DNA of 64,000 nt from Polysphondylium violaceum (GCA_000277445.1 AJWJ01000012.1:38882-102881); one strand, 5' to 3'; shown: positions 1 through 11,612, numbered from the stretch's first letter. A program made the numbers and translations. The notes: generated by a model from the sequence alone, not told the origin.

Positions 1-74
1 CTAAAAAAGAATCAACATTAGAATGATTTATTTAAATAAAAGATGATAATTAAATCACATTTAAAAAAGGAGTA

Positions 75-3031
75 TCAATTGGATGTTGGTGTTGATGTTG
101 TATTTGGATCTCTAGAATCTTTGAATCTTTGTAATAATCTTCCTTTTAGAGACAGATTACTACTGTCGAATCCATTTGGTGTGGAAAGTATAGAAATGCC
201 TGTATTACTAGCGGTACCATTACTACTGCTGTTTGTGTCTTTTTGAGGTGTAAAAAAGTATTTTGAAAGGATATCCAATGAAGAATTACTTTTGGGTGCA
301 GTGTTTTCATTTTGAGGTGATGTAGTTGGTGTCATATTTGGTGTTATGTTTGGTGTAATTGTTATTAATCCACTAGTAAGTTTTAGGTTACTTAAAGGTG
401 ATATATTTGTATTATCTACAGGTGTAATAGGTGTGGTTGGTGTATTTGGTGTTTTTGGTGTTATCGGCGTTGTTGTATTATTACTTGTTTTAATATTTGG
501 TGTGTATGGCGTAGCAAAGCTATTATCATTGTTATTATTTGGTGTAATAAAATTATTATTATTATTATTATTATTATTACTTTTTGGTGTAAATACTAAA
601 CTGTTTTGACTTTGAATTTTGCTAATATTTGTTTGAATTGGACTATTGATAATATTACTATTACTATTATTAGTATTAGTATTATTATTATTATTATTAT
701 TATTGTTAATACTATTTTTTGTTGGAGTTGGTTTTCCAATAAAATCATCGTCATCGAAAACATTGTCATAGTCAAATGAAGAAAAGCTATGTGATTTTCT
801 ACCCAAGCCACCATCATCACCGTTGTTGGATGTATTTAAATTACCATTATATTTTGGTTTCTTTAAAATAAAACTAGAATAGTCATCTGTTGATATTTTT
901 CTTTTATCGGTTTGTTGTTCTTGTTGTTGTTTGTCATTACTATTACCAATACTACTACTACTAGTTGTTAGAGGTTGAGATAAACTATAACTATTACTAT
1001 TACTATTGCTGCTATAACTACTAGAGTAGTCAGACTTTAATGATGCTGTTTCATTGATGGTATTAAATTCACCATTACCACCAGTGGTGTATCCTTCGGT
1101 GGAGGCTGTCAATGAAAGACTAGATTCCGATATTGATTTTCTGCTACTCCTAAAGACATAGCTCTCTTTTTTAGTGAATTGAAATTTGTCGAAAAAGTTC
1201 ATACTAAATCTTTCATTACTTGATACAAGTGAGGTTTTGCCTTTACTACCATTGCTATTATTGTTATTGTTATTGTTATTATTCATTAGGTAATCAGAAT
1301 CATCACTTTCATCAAGTACACTCTTTGAGGGTGTATAGTTTGTAAAGAATTTACTCTTGGACGCTGTTGTTGGAGGAGATGGTGTCTTTTGTTGTTGTTG
1401 TTGTTGTTGTTGCTGTGAATTTATTGAAAAGTGACTAATACCCATCGTTGGTGGGGAAAGGTTATAGTAGTCATCGTCATCATCGCTACCATCATCTTCA
1501 AAATCACTATCCAGACAAAAATCATCATTGTTTGTTGTTGTTGTTGTATATACATTATCTTCATCATCGTCTGAATCATAGATATTTGAATTGTTCTTGT
1601 CTGGATTAAATTGTTGTGAATTGGTTGGTGATGTTGTTGTTTTCTCGAAATACTGTGATATCTTGGTAAATGATAGAGGTGTATTATTGATTGTGGATGT
1701 AGATGTGCTGGTTGTGGTTGTGGTTGTACTTGTGCTGCTATTTAAACTAATACTGTTGCTACTTGTATTTAGACTATTGCTACCATTACCATTACTACCA
1801 CTCTTTGAGAATCTAATACTGTACAATAGCTTTTTCGGTTGAGGGTTGAATGTAAATGTTGGTATGGGGATGGACGAATCAAACACCTCTCTTGTCTCGG
1901 GATCTATGACCCCCATTGCGATCTGCTCAGCAATGTCGTTGTCAATCAGTGGGCCAATAAAGGATATTTCATCCTCCTCGTATTCTCTGTCAAATGGCAA
2001 CACTGTGGTCACCGTTTTCGATACGGGATCCCACACTCTTTGATGAAGAAAGGTGAAGTCGGCATTATTAAATTTCTTTTCATAGTCGTCTCTGGCAATA
2101 CCTTTTTCTCGTCTAAGATATCTCAGCACCCTTTGTATATCTCTGTGCTCCTTGATTAGTTTATACGATGTTTTCAGTCCCATGCCAGGCAGAGAGGGCA
2201 AGTAATCACAGCCCGATAAAATACACATCTGTCTCACCATTGTTAAATTGAAATCCATGAAATCCCATCCACCCTTATTAATGGATGATATATTTTCAAT
2301 TCTCACTTCTTTACCATACCCATCTTTACTCATTTTAAATATCATCTGTTATTTATTTATAGTTAGTTCATATACATAGAGACATATGGACATATAGATA
2401 TACATACGCAAGGAGCACCATAAGCTACTAAATCTGAATCTTCAGTAATAATTGCATCCACTTGACCAGTGATTGATAAATATGCCAATTGAGCATCGGC
2501 TTCATAAGGAGCTACTATATATTCTATTTTTCTTTTTCTCAACTCTTTAATTAAATTAAATGCCATTCTAGGTGTAATGTCTACTGCTTTTTGATAACAA
2601 CTATTTGCTTGTGATGTATTACCTTGTAATAAATATGCTTTTGCTTTCTTTAAATGTTCTTCTCTTGAGCTATTATATTGTTATTGTTATTTATAATTAG
2701 TACTACACTACTACTACTACAACTTGATGTTCTTTGACTATTATACATACTGTAATCTTTCATCTTCTTTACCTTTTTTATTTGGTAAAGGACCACCGTC
2801 AAATACAACAACAGGAGTTACTTTATTGCTTCGTAACATCTCTATTAGACTCATAAAGAATGTGATATATTTTGTAGTAGGTATACCAAGACACAACTCT
2901 TGACTACAAGAGTAAGCACCCCTGTGTAACCATGCATAGCCATCGATAGCTACTCTTTGATTTGCATAGCTCCGAATATGTATATCTTTGGTTATCGGTT
3001 GTAAAGCAGGCAATAAACCCTGAATACCCAT
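75..3031 (-). CDS. exo1: Exonuclease 1 (Rad2/XPG family), three exons, about 937 aa
   Basis: 5'-3' exonuclease and flap nuclease of mismatch repair and DNA end resection, acting in the nucleus. Exons read 3031-2751, 2669-2408 and 2345-75; both introns are GT-AG and restore one frame. The XPG-N part begins [10 protein letters not shown], with Asp30 in AIDGYAWLH and the VVFDGG motif. Exon 2 carries the XPG-I acidic cluster ([16 protein letters not shown]). Exon 3 opens with the helix-three-turn-helix ([20 protein letters not shown]). The rest of exon 3 is a long low-complexity tail rich in Asn, Ser, Thr and acidic runs. The tail holds KSKFF (residues 511-515) and a second SKYFF (875-879), matching the Mlh1-interacting (R/K)SK(Y/F)F box, plus FTKISQYF (407-414), which looks like a degenerate PCNA box. 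The nuclease core seems complete. It is transcribed away from dph2 across a shared 0.7 kb promoter region. Confidence 0.93.
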
Positions 3032-3540
3032 ATCTACTCCTCCTGTATTTGATTATTGTTATTTTATCTGTATTGAATGTGTCTGTGTATATGTGTATAT
3101 GTATGTGTCTATCGTGTGTTGTGCTCTACACCAACCCACCCTATTCTATACTCTAATAATATGTATATCTGGTTGCATAGGGTGATTGGATGGATATGCT
3201 ATATACTGATTCAGTGATCTATCTACACTATATATATATCTATCTTTCTCTCTATCTATCTGTATTTGCCTCTCCTGTGTAATAATTCTGATTGGGGGTG
3301 GGGGTAAATTTTTGGAGGGAAAATGTTTTTGAATTTTTTCTTGATTTTTTTTACTAAGAAATCTTTGGATAAGGAATGCAATACCAACAAAAAGAGATCC
3401 AAGACCTCAGTATGTGCCTCAAAGATTTATTATTTATTCATCCGAGTGCTTTTCAAAAAAAATTTTAAGCTATATTCATAGCCAAAAAAAAAAAAAAATA
3501 AGTATAAAGATCTCATATATAATGTAAATGTAACATTGGC

Positions 3541-3564
3541 CAAAGATTCAAAGATTCAAAGATT
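3541..3564. repeat. Three tandem copies of CAAAGATT
   Basis: Three perfect head-to-tail copies of the octamer CAAAGATT, followed by a partial fourth (CAAATA). It lies about 170 bp upstream of the dph2 start and could be promoter sequence or a simple microsatellite. Confidence 0.8.
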
Positions 3565-3652
3565 CAAATAATGAAAAAATCATACAGATAAAATAATTTA
3601 GGATGCACAACAAAATATTTGTTGTAAAAAATAAAGAATTGAAAAAAAAAAA

Positions 3653-3660
3653 ACGAACGA
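3653..3660 (+). promoter_or_regulatory. ACGAACGA promoter element upstream of dph2
   Basis: The octamer ACGAACGA directly follows a long A-run and ends 76 nt before the dph2 ATG. The same octamer in the same orientation relative to the gene occurs before three other genes in this window (15893, 38580, and 55313 on the minus strand). A regulatory role is inferred from position and recurrence only. Confidence 0.55.
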
Positions 3661-3736
3661 AAATTTATTTTTTAATTAAATTTTATTCATTTTGAAAGAT
3701 ATATGCATTATTGCAAGAACACAGAGAAACAAAGCA

Positions 3737-5679
3737 ATGTCAGATGAAAGCACGTCACATGTGATACCCACATTCTCTACAGAGTCGTTCAATGTCAGTA
3801 GCAATAGAGATGTGATGGAGGACACCGGCATGGGCGATGCCGAGCATATCCCCACCGAGTCACAGTTTGATGCTGGTGAATACGACTTTGACACTTATTT
3901 TCAAATTGACGAGTCGATTAGAGTTATAAAACAGTACTCGTTCAACAAGGTTGCCTTACAGATCCCCGATTACCTCTTGTGGGCATCGTCGAGAATATCA
4001 AACTCGATTCAACAACAGGTGCCCACCACCAAGGCATTTGTGTTGGGCGACACGTCCTATGGTTCGTGTTGTGTTGATGAAGTCACTTCTTCTCACCTCA
4101 GATCAGATTTCATAATACATTATGGTCACTCTTGTTTATCGCCGTATGTATAGTGTTTGTTGTGTTGCGTAGTGTGCCCTATGAGTATACTAACATAACG
4201 ACATATTTAGATCATCCAAAATACCGGTCCAATATGTATTTGGAATGAAAAAAGATTTAGATATCCAGCAATTAAAAGACACAATTGCCAAAGACAGCAG
4301 CCAAAAGTATATTGTATTGTATGAGTTGTTTTATCATCATCAAAGAGATCAATTAGTAAATGAATTTAAAGATAATCAAAATATTGTAATTGGTGATATT
4401 GCCCTATATAACAATATATTTAATAACCTAAAGAATAACAATAATAGTAATAATAATAACAATAAAGTAGAAGAAGAAGAAAACAAAGATTGTTGTAGTA
4501 AATCAAATTCATGTTGTTCAACAACAACAACAACAACAAGTAATTGTAATAATAATAATAGAGATTCATGTTGTTCAACAACAACAAATAATGATAGTTG
4601 TTGTAAATCAACAATATCAACTTCAACTTCAACAACAACAAAAGATATAACAAATAGCAATAGTGTAATGATCCAAGATAATGAATTTATAGTTAAAATA
4701 TTAGGAAGAAGTGTTACTATACCCAAAGATAACGACAATAGTAATAGTTTAGATGTTAATAGTATTATTAAAGGTTACAACTTTTTATGGATAGGTCAAG
4801 AATGTATTACTTTAACAAATTTATTAATGAATTTTAATCAAAATAATGTATGTACTAGAACTAGAAGTATGATATACGATGTATTTAAACTTTTACAAGT
4901 TATATTAATGAATTCCACTACTACGACTATAGGTTTATCGATATAATCCAAAACAAAATAAACTCGACAGAGAAACATTACCCAGAAATAAAAGTTTAAT
5001 GAGAAGATATCATATTTCAGAGAAATGTAAAGATGCCAATATCATTGGTATCGTTGTGGCTACATTGGCCGTGGAAAAGTATGCTGAAACCATTGATGGT
5101 CTCAAGAAACTGATTCTCAAGAGTGGAAAGAAACCCTATGTGTTTGTCGTGGGCAGATTGAATGTACCCAAGTTGGCAAACTTTTCAGAGATTGACATCT
5201 ATGTTGTTGTGGCATGTCCGGAAAACACGGTCATCGACTCCAAGGACTACTACAAGCCCATCGCCACACCGTTTGAGCTCAACCTCGCGCTCAGGGGCAA
5301 ACAGTGGACAGGCGAGTACGAGACAGACTTTGGCCGCGTATTTCCCAACCTCATTGAGGACATTGACGCAGACGAACGCTACCGTGCCGAGGACGAGGCC
5401 TCGGACGACGAGGGCAACAAGATACACTTTTCGCTCGTGTCTGGCAAGATTGTGCACTCGACAAACACCGCCGCATCGTCTGTCGCCGCCCCCTCCGAGA
5501 CCAGCCTGGTGGCCGCCGACGACGCCTTCAAGCAGCTCTCTGTGGCCCAGGACCACCACACACAGCGTACCTACAAGGGCCTCGACATGCGTATCGGCGA
5601 GACACCCATCACCGCCGCTGTCACCGGTCTCTCAGGTGTCCCCCGAAACTATGACACTGATAAACAAAATCTCCAATAA
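3737..5679 (+). CDS. dph2: Diphthamide biosynthesis protein Dph2, three exons, about 596 aa
   Basis: Partner of Dph1 in the Fe-S radical enzyme that starts diphthamide formation on the EF2 histidine; cytosolic. Exons read 3737-4143, 4211-4847 and 4933-5679, with GTATGT donors at both introns and an intact frame. Family hallmarks are [11 protein letters not shown] and HYGHSCLSP (cluster cysteines) in exon 1, and the CPE motif in [10 protein letters not shown] in exon 3. The ATG at 3737 is chosen because the frame upstream has only a TTG. Exon 2 contains a Dictyostelium-style insertion (4430-4640) that is unusually cysteine-rich: four CC pairs and a single Cys among Asn, Ser and Thr runs (4488-4607). 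The last part of exon 3 is markedly GC-richer than the rest. The upstream ACGAACGA element is shared with three other genes. Confidence 0.92.
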
Positions 5680-6242
5680 AGAGAAGCTGATCAATCAATG
5701 TCACTTATCAACACCCATATCTAGATATATCTAGCGTGTTACGTATTTTATGTTTTTTTTACCAAAAATGGCATAAGCATGAAAATACCCCATAGAAAAT
5801 TGAAAAAAAATTGTGTGAAAAATAAAATAAATTTTTTATAAATGTGGGGGGAATCTCAAAAATTTTTTTGAGATCTTTTTTACTATTTTTGTTTGAAATC
5901 GTCCAAATTGGTAATGAAATTTAGGGTGGTGGGGGATGAACATACAATTTCCTTCTTTATAAATTTCAATATTTTATATGAATATGTCAAGACATTTCAA
6001 AAGAAAATAAAAAAAAATATTTATATAAATACTGTTTTCTCTCACACTCACTCTAAATGTTTTAGTATCATCGATTCAATAGTATTAATAATACATACAC
6101 ATATACATATACACATATACACATTTACACAAAAATATTTATTTGTTTGTTGTTATAAAGAGCTCTAAATTATTAATTTATTTAATAATTTAATTTAAAA
6201 CTGGATACTGATAGTAATACATATAGTAATAAAAGAAAAAAA
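5680..6242. other. Intergenic region dph2 to DnaJ
   Basis: AT-rich spacer with T-runs, a G-run near 5850 and alternating CA/TA repeats near 6090-6130. No gene or RNA recognised. It should contain the dph2 3' end and the DnaJ promoter. Confidence 0.6.
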
Positions 6243-7629
6243 ATGGTTAAAGTAAGTATATTGATAAATAGATAAAGTTGTATTTTAATATAGATATTAA
6301 TATTAAAAAAATCAATAATAATAGGAAAGAACATATTATGATAGATTAGGAGTTAATCCAGAATGTACAGAAGATGAATTAAAGAAAGCCTATAGAAAGA
6401 TGGCAATTAAATATCATCCAGATAAAAATCAAGGTGAAGGTAAAGCTGCTGCCGAAGAGAAATTTAAAGAGATTAGTGAAGCCTATGAAGTATTGAGTGA
6501 TCCTGAAAAGAGAAAGATGTATGATCAACATGGTAGTGAAGGACTCAAAGAGGGTGGCTTCCATGCAACCTCTGCAGAAGATTTATTCTCTTCATTCTTT
6601 GGCAGTATGGGTGGAGGTATGGGTGGTTTTGATTTTGGTAGTGCCACTGCAGATGGTATGGGTGGATTTACTTTTGGTGGAATGGGTGGCGGAATGGGTG
6701 GTGGTCGTAGAGCAAAGCAACATAAAGGTGAAAATATAGAACATGAAATGTATAGAACCCTCGAGGAATTGTATAATGGTAAAAATGTTAAAATCGCAAT
6801 CAACAGAGACGAAGTCTGTAAAACTTGTCGTGGATCTGGATCCAACAAACCCGGTGTCTCGTCCACTTGTGGCAAATGCAAGGGATCGGGCTCTGTATTT
6901 ATGGCCAAGCAAATGGGTCCAGGTATGATTCAACAAATGCAAACAAAGTGTCCCGACTGTAATGGAACCGGAGACAAAATTAGCGAAGCCGACAAGTGTT
7001 CCACCTGTAAGGGTAAAAAGTTGGTACCCGGCAAAAAGATTGTACAATTTCTCGTTGAAAAAGGCACCAGAGACGGAGAGAGAATCATGCTCAAAGGCGA
7101 AGGCTCAGAGTATCCGAATGCTCCCTCTGGTGATGTAATCATCACCATTAAAGAAAAGCCACATGCAACATTTAAAAGACGTGGAAATGATTTGGTTTTA
7201 CAAAAGAGAATTAAACTCTTGGACTCAATCGCCGGTACCTCATTTACAATTCCAACATTGGATAACCGTAAGCTCTGGGTCACAGTAAACAAAGGTGAAA
7301 ACATAAAACAAGGAGACATGAGAATTATCGAAGGAGAAGGCATGCCAATCAAAGGTTCCGCCAAAAAAGGTCATCTCGCAGTAATATTCGACATTGAATA
7401 TCCAAGTCTCAGTTCTGAAGACATCAAGAAACTAGAGGGCATTTTACCAAAATCAGCTGCTCCCACCGTCAGTAAAACTGATTGTAAACCTGTAAATTTA
7501 GTTAAAGGATCCTATTCTCAACAACCAAGACCTCAACAACATCAAGCCTACGATGACGACTATGAACAAAATTTCAGAGGTCATAATTTTGGCAATGCTG
7601 CCCAAGCTCAACAATGTCAACAACAATAA
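6243..7629 (+). CDS. Class A DnaJ/Hsp40 co-chaperone (DNAJA/Ydj1 type), 437 aa
   Basis: Hsp70 co-chaperone of the cytosol. A 9-nt first exon (6243-6251, Met-Val-Lys) is joined across a 73-bp GTAAGT intron to 6325-7629. The J domain carries the HPD motif at residues 34-36. It is followed by a Gly/Phe/Met-rich linker ([10 protein letters not shown] type), then the cysteine-rich zinc domain with four CxxCxGx(G/K) repeats ([32 protein letters not shown]), then the two-part substrate-binding C-terminal domain. The protein ends in CQQQ, which fits a CaaX farnesylation box as in Ydj1/DNAJA proteins. All hallmark residues are present, and length and domain order are typical. A GC-mosaic of antisense open frames over this gene is ignored. 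Confidence 0.95.
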
Positions 7630-7888
7630 TATTATTAAATTAATAATATAGATATAAATTCCAACAATAAATTGTCAAATCATTGTGATTTCTTTTGTAT
7701 ATAGTTTTTTAAAATCAAATCAAATTAAAAAAATTGGGTTTTTTTTTCTTTATAAAAAGTGAAATTTGATTGGATGATAGAAATCGAATCAATAAATTTG
7801 AGAATAAAAATTGGATTAAAAAAAAAGGGTCAATTTGGTAAATGAAAATTATTTAATCATATTTTAGATAAAGAGATAGACAAATAAA

Positions 7889-9170
7889 ATGAATATAATT
7901 ATAGTAATTTTTTTATTGTCAACTTGTTGTAATGTTATTTCCTCAACTATGTTTGGTGGTTATATGAGTATTGAAGAAGATAGAGAAAAGATAAGTTCAA
8001 CCTATCTATTTCCTACGAACTCTAATGACTTTATTATTATATCAACATTACACGGTGACTTGTTTAGATTAAAAGTATCTCAACAGAGAATTGTAAAAAA
8101 TGTTGTAGTTGATAATTTATATCAAAATCAAGAATCTGGTAGTACTAGTACGGGATATCTTGATGATGACAATAATAGATTTTATTTTGCTACCACTAGA
8201 AATTCATTCAACACTACACCACCTACAGTTGATATTACTTGTTTTGATGGTCAACAATTATCTGTTCTAAATTCCTTCATGGTAATTATTATTTAAAAAA
8301 AGATTTAGTAATTATTATTATTAACAGTAGAATACTAAACTATTATAGATTGAAAATGAATCAATTCCATTTAATCAAAATTCATTTTTTGTTGATGTCA
8401 CCACTGGGTATATTTATTTGATTGGGTCTAGTAGAATATTTAAATTTGTATATAATGTTCAAGGACTTCAATTTGTTCAATCTATTACTTATCCAATTAG
8501 TTGTATATTCCCTTCATCAGCTGCGTTCAATTCTAACAAACAAATGATCTATCTTGGTTGTACAGCCAGCAATGGATTTCTATATGAGATCTCAATGTCA
8601 AATCTCAATGTCACCCATACTCATATGTATTATTATGGTGAAAGTATATTATCACTTCTGCTTGCTCCATTGGACTCCTATACATTCATAGGGGGAACTC
8701 CAAAAGGACGCGGTATTACAGACTCTGTTCCTTTTCACATTGTGTCTTTTTCCATTGATGGTCAGGATCCTGGTGAATACAGAGATCGTCAAGTATCCTA
8801 CGGAGAGCCTTCGACTGCAGCCTCTGACGGCAAGCAATATGGAGTGTTTGTGTTCGAGCATGAGATTATGTTAATCAATCTCGTCGAAATGGACAACTCG
8901 GTGGTGGGCCTAGACTACTACGAGTCGTTTGTGGGTCTGACCAGCGTATACAGCTCCTCCACCAACCAGGTAATCGTGACTACCAACTCTTCGTATATTT
9001 ATTTCTACAATATGCCAAACACCACCCCACCACATTTGGTCGTACCCTACTACATTGCCTTTCCAGTGCTCATTGTGGGCATTTTGATCATTTTATTGAT
9101 ATGCAAATTTATCCACTCGTGCATCAAATGCAAAAAGAGCAAGAACTCTGACTATACCCCCATCCTCTAA
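7889..9170 (+). CDS. Orphan type I membrane protein, two exons, 404 aa
   Basis: I do not recognise this protein. Exons read 7889-8281 and 8349-9170, joined in phase 0. It starts with a clear signal peptide (MNIIIVIFLLSTCCNVISS). A long lumenal or extracellular part follows, with repeated strand-like segments such as GYIYLIGSSRIFKFV and KQMIYLGCTASNGFLYEIS, which suggest a beta-propeller-like fold; that is inference. One C-terminal membrane helix (AFPVLIVGILIILLICKF) is followed by a short basic, cysteine-containing tail (HSCIKCKKSKN). The second half of exon 2 is GC-richer than the first. Dictyostelids have many such secreted or surface proteins, but nothing here fixes a function. Confidence 0.8.
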
Positions 9171-9487
9171 AATTCCTATCACTTTCTCTCTGTGTGTACA
9201 ACCATCAATCAAGAGTTTGAGGTTGAAATCTATAAATTCAGTGAACCCTAATTTGGATTATCAACCACCATTCCCCCCTTTTTCTGTTGCCCAATAAAAT
9301 GTGTTTTTTTTTACAATAACCCATTTTTTATCAGTTTTTAGATTTTTTTTTCAATTTTTTTTCTTCTGTCGAGATATTTTAATTTTATTATAATTGTGTG
9401 ATTTTTAATGAAATCGGTATTTAAGTCTAAATGTGCACATCATTTCATTTTATTTTTAATTTTTATTAAACACACACATAACGCACA
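9171..9487. other. Short intergenic region with oligo-T tracts
   Basis: T-runs and AT-rich sequence ending in CACACACATAACGCACA just before the SOD start codon. No gene recognised. Confidence 0.5.
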
Positions 9488-10147
9488 ATGAAGTACACTT
9501 ATTTCTTACTGTTATGTATCTTGTCTGTAGCTGCTGTCAAAGCAGACTACTACTATGCATCATGTGTCTTTTTAGCTGGCGGTCAAGTTGAAGGTTCAAT
9601 TCAATTTACTCAAAATGTATGATATTGTCGTATTAATATATATTTTTGTTAAGTATATTTATATTAATATATTAAAATTTAAATTACAGGACGAGGGTCT
9701 CCATGTATATACAAATGTTACTGGCTCAGGTTTAAAGAGCGGTTCAAACCATACCATTTTAATCTACCAAGTAAGTAAACTTTATATTTCTTTCTTTCTT
9801 TCATTCGATTGTTAATAATATAAAAAATAGTATGGTGACATGCCAAGTGGCTTTGGAGGAGTTCTGACCGGTCCACCCGCTAAACTAAACGATGCTTGTA
9901 CTGATGCTGCTGGTGATTTGGGTAATTGGACAGTCTCTGGAACCAATATCAATCAATTTAAAACATTTAACAAAGGTTTTTGGACCCCCTCTCTAAATAA
10001 TACTGATTATAACATTATTGGTCGTGGTATTCAAATTTGGGAGTTAGGTATGGACTGTGATAACCAAGCTAATCTTGGTAAATTGTAAGTAATCATCATC
10101 ATTAGTAATAATATTTTGTTGATTTAAATAGTATTAACAATGATGTA

Positions 10148-10227
<80 letters not shown>

Positions 10228-11132
10228 GACTTGGTCAATGTGTTATTGGTATTTCCAATGCTACTCTTGTTTCAGTCAATTCACCAATCAAACAATATGT
10301 CTCTGTTGGTGGTAACAATCTTGCTCAATCAAACACTCCAACACAATATGCTGTTTGTGAATTCAAATCTTCTTATCCAGCCACCAGTGCTGTTGCTAAC
10401 ATCCAAGGTCGTGTTGTTTTCAGACAAAATGCTAAAGGTGAATTGGTCTATGTTGTCGGTAGTTTTGACATTCCATCGAGTCCTAAAGTCGCCCACGGTT
10501 TACATATTCACACTCTTGGTGATCTTACAAACGGTGGCAACAACGGTAAGCCAGACGGTAGCAGTGTTGGTGGTCACTGGAAGAACTCCAATCAAGTTCA
10601 TGCTCTTCCAAGCGACTCTAACAACCAAACTAGAGACCTTGGTGATCTTGGTAACCTTTGCTACAACCCTCAAGCCAACCAATTCTACTATTCATACAAC
10701 GTTAACAACTTTGACATCACCTCTGCCTGGGGTACCCAAAATATCATTGGTAGAGCTATGGCCCTCCATGCCACTGCTGATTTAGGTAACGCCAATGTTG
10801 GTGGCTCTCGTGTTGCTTTATGTGTTATTGGTCTCATGAGCCAACAAGGTACCGTTCCAACATCTCCACAATCAAACACTGCTCCAGGAACTTGCACCGT
10901 TGAAGCCTCCTCTGAAGCCTCTTCTGAAAGTCAAGGTACCACCACGACTGCTACTGGTGGTTCAACTACCACTACTGCTACTGGTGGTTCAACTACTACT
11001 TCTACTGGTGGTTCAACTTCTACTGGCACTGGTGATTCTACCACCACTACTGGAGGTAATAGCGCTGCTTTAAATTCTCCATCATTATTTGTTGCTTTCA
11101 TTATCGCTGTAATGATTTCAATGTTACTTTAA
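9488..11132 (+). CDS. Secreted, probably GPI-anchored Cu/Zn superoxide dismutase, four exons, 455 aa
   Basis: Converts superoxide to peroxide and oxygen at the cell surface; resembles Dictyostelium SodC-type proteins. Exons read 9488-9616, 9690-9770, 9831-10084 and 10229-11132. There is an N-terminal signal peptide (YFLLLCILSVAAVKA-like) and an N-terminal extension before the SOD domain. In the domain the copper ligands are visible (GLHIHTLGD, GGHW, ALHATADLG), along with the catalytic Arg (GSRVALC) and zinc ligands VHALP and GDLGN. The usual third zinc-only His (ERHVGDLGN in common SODs) reads TRDLGDLGN, a His-to-Asp change. A Ser/Thr/Gly repeat stalk (TTTATGGST units) and a C-terminal hydrophobic stretch with no charged tail suggest a GPI signal. 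Intron 3 is nearly filled by an AAT microsatellite. Confidence 0.9.
10148..10227. repeat. AAT trinucleotide microsatellite, about 27 units
   Basis: A near-perfect AAT run filling intron 3 of the SOD gene and running directly into its AAG 3' splice site, leaving no pyrimidine tract. Length is likely polymorphic. Confidence 0.95.
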
Positions 11133-11257
11133 ATAAATTATTATAAATTATTTATTATTTTATAAATACAATATTACTTGAATTTAGCATTTAAATGATA
11201 AGAAATTGGATCATTTCAAGTATAGGGCAGGTTTATTCAATAAGATTTAATACTAAA

Positions 11258-11612
11258 ATTTACTTTATAAAAAAGGCTTTTGACTCAGTATCTCAAAGTG
11301 CAATTGAAAAAAACATTTGGGTATAGTAACAATTCTCAACCACAATAATGAATATGATCATAGGCACTAAAGTTCAAATCGAAATCCATCAATACAATAG
11401 ATATCAAATGCTGTATCGAGCAAGGCTGCCAAAAAAACAAACAACACTGGCTAAAGATCAGACAGGTTGCCTATGATACTATCACATCAGCTGCCAACGA
11501 CAAAGAACTCTTGATTTCATCGTTTATCCTCTTTGGTCTCTGTTTTTTTACTAGCCGCGCACTCTACCATCAGTTGATACAGGTAGTGAGAGATTGGGAG
11601 GCCTCTGCATAA
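11258..11612 (+). mobile_element. Decayed non-LTR retroelement fragment upstream of tRNA-Thr
   Basis: Bases 11258-11326 translate to YFIKKAFDSVSQSAIEKN then a stop. This closely matches the reverse transcriptase segment FYDFTKAFDSVSHSAIGRT of the element at 63.1 kb in this same window. A second block at 11448-11612 is open for 54 codons (WLKIRQVAYDTITSAANDKE onward) and is GC-richer than its surroundings, as retroelement ORFs here are; its link to the element's C-terminal region is inferred. The pieces are short, out of frame with each other and stopped, so the copy is dead. It lies 130-480 bp upstream of a tRNA gene, which recalls the tRNA-targeting TRE retroelements of dictyostelids. Confidence 0.6.

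Larger units (their letters stand above)
3032..3736. other. Divergent exo1/dph2 intergenic region
   Basis: No gene seen. It holds TATA-rich simple sequence near 3220-3250, a G5-T-G5 tract at 3294-3304 (rare in this AT-rich DNA), several A-runs, three tandem 8-mers at 3541 and the ACGAACGA element at 3653. The two flanking genes are transcribed outwards from it. Confidence 0.7.

Noticed and set aside
3692-3736. N-terminal extension of Dph2 from 3692
   Set aside because: The codon at 3692 is TTG, not ATG. The first ATG in the conserved frame is at 3737, 76 nt after the promoter element.
6592-7047. Antisense frames over the DnaJ zinc domain
   Set aside because: The sense strand encodes a complete, conserved DnaJ; the antisense readings have no recognisable motif.
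10148-10227. Possible CRISPR-like or satellite array
   Set aside because: It is a plain AAT microsatellite inside an intron with no spacers. No CRISPR structure occurs anywhere in the window.
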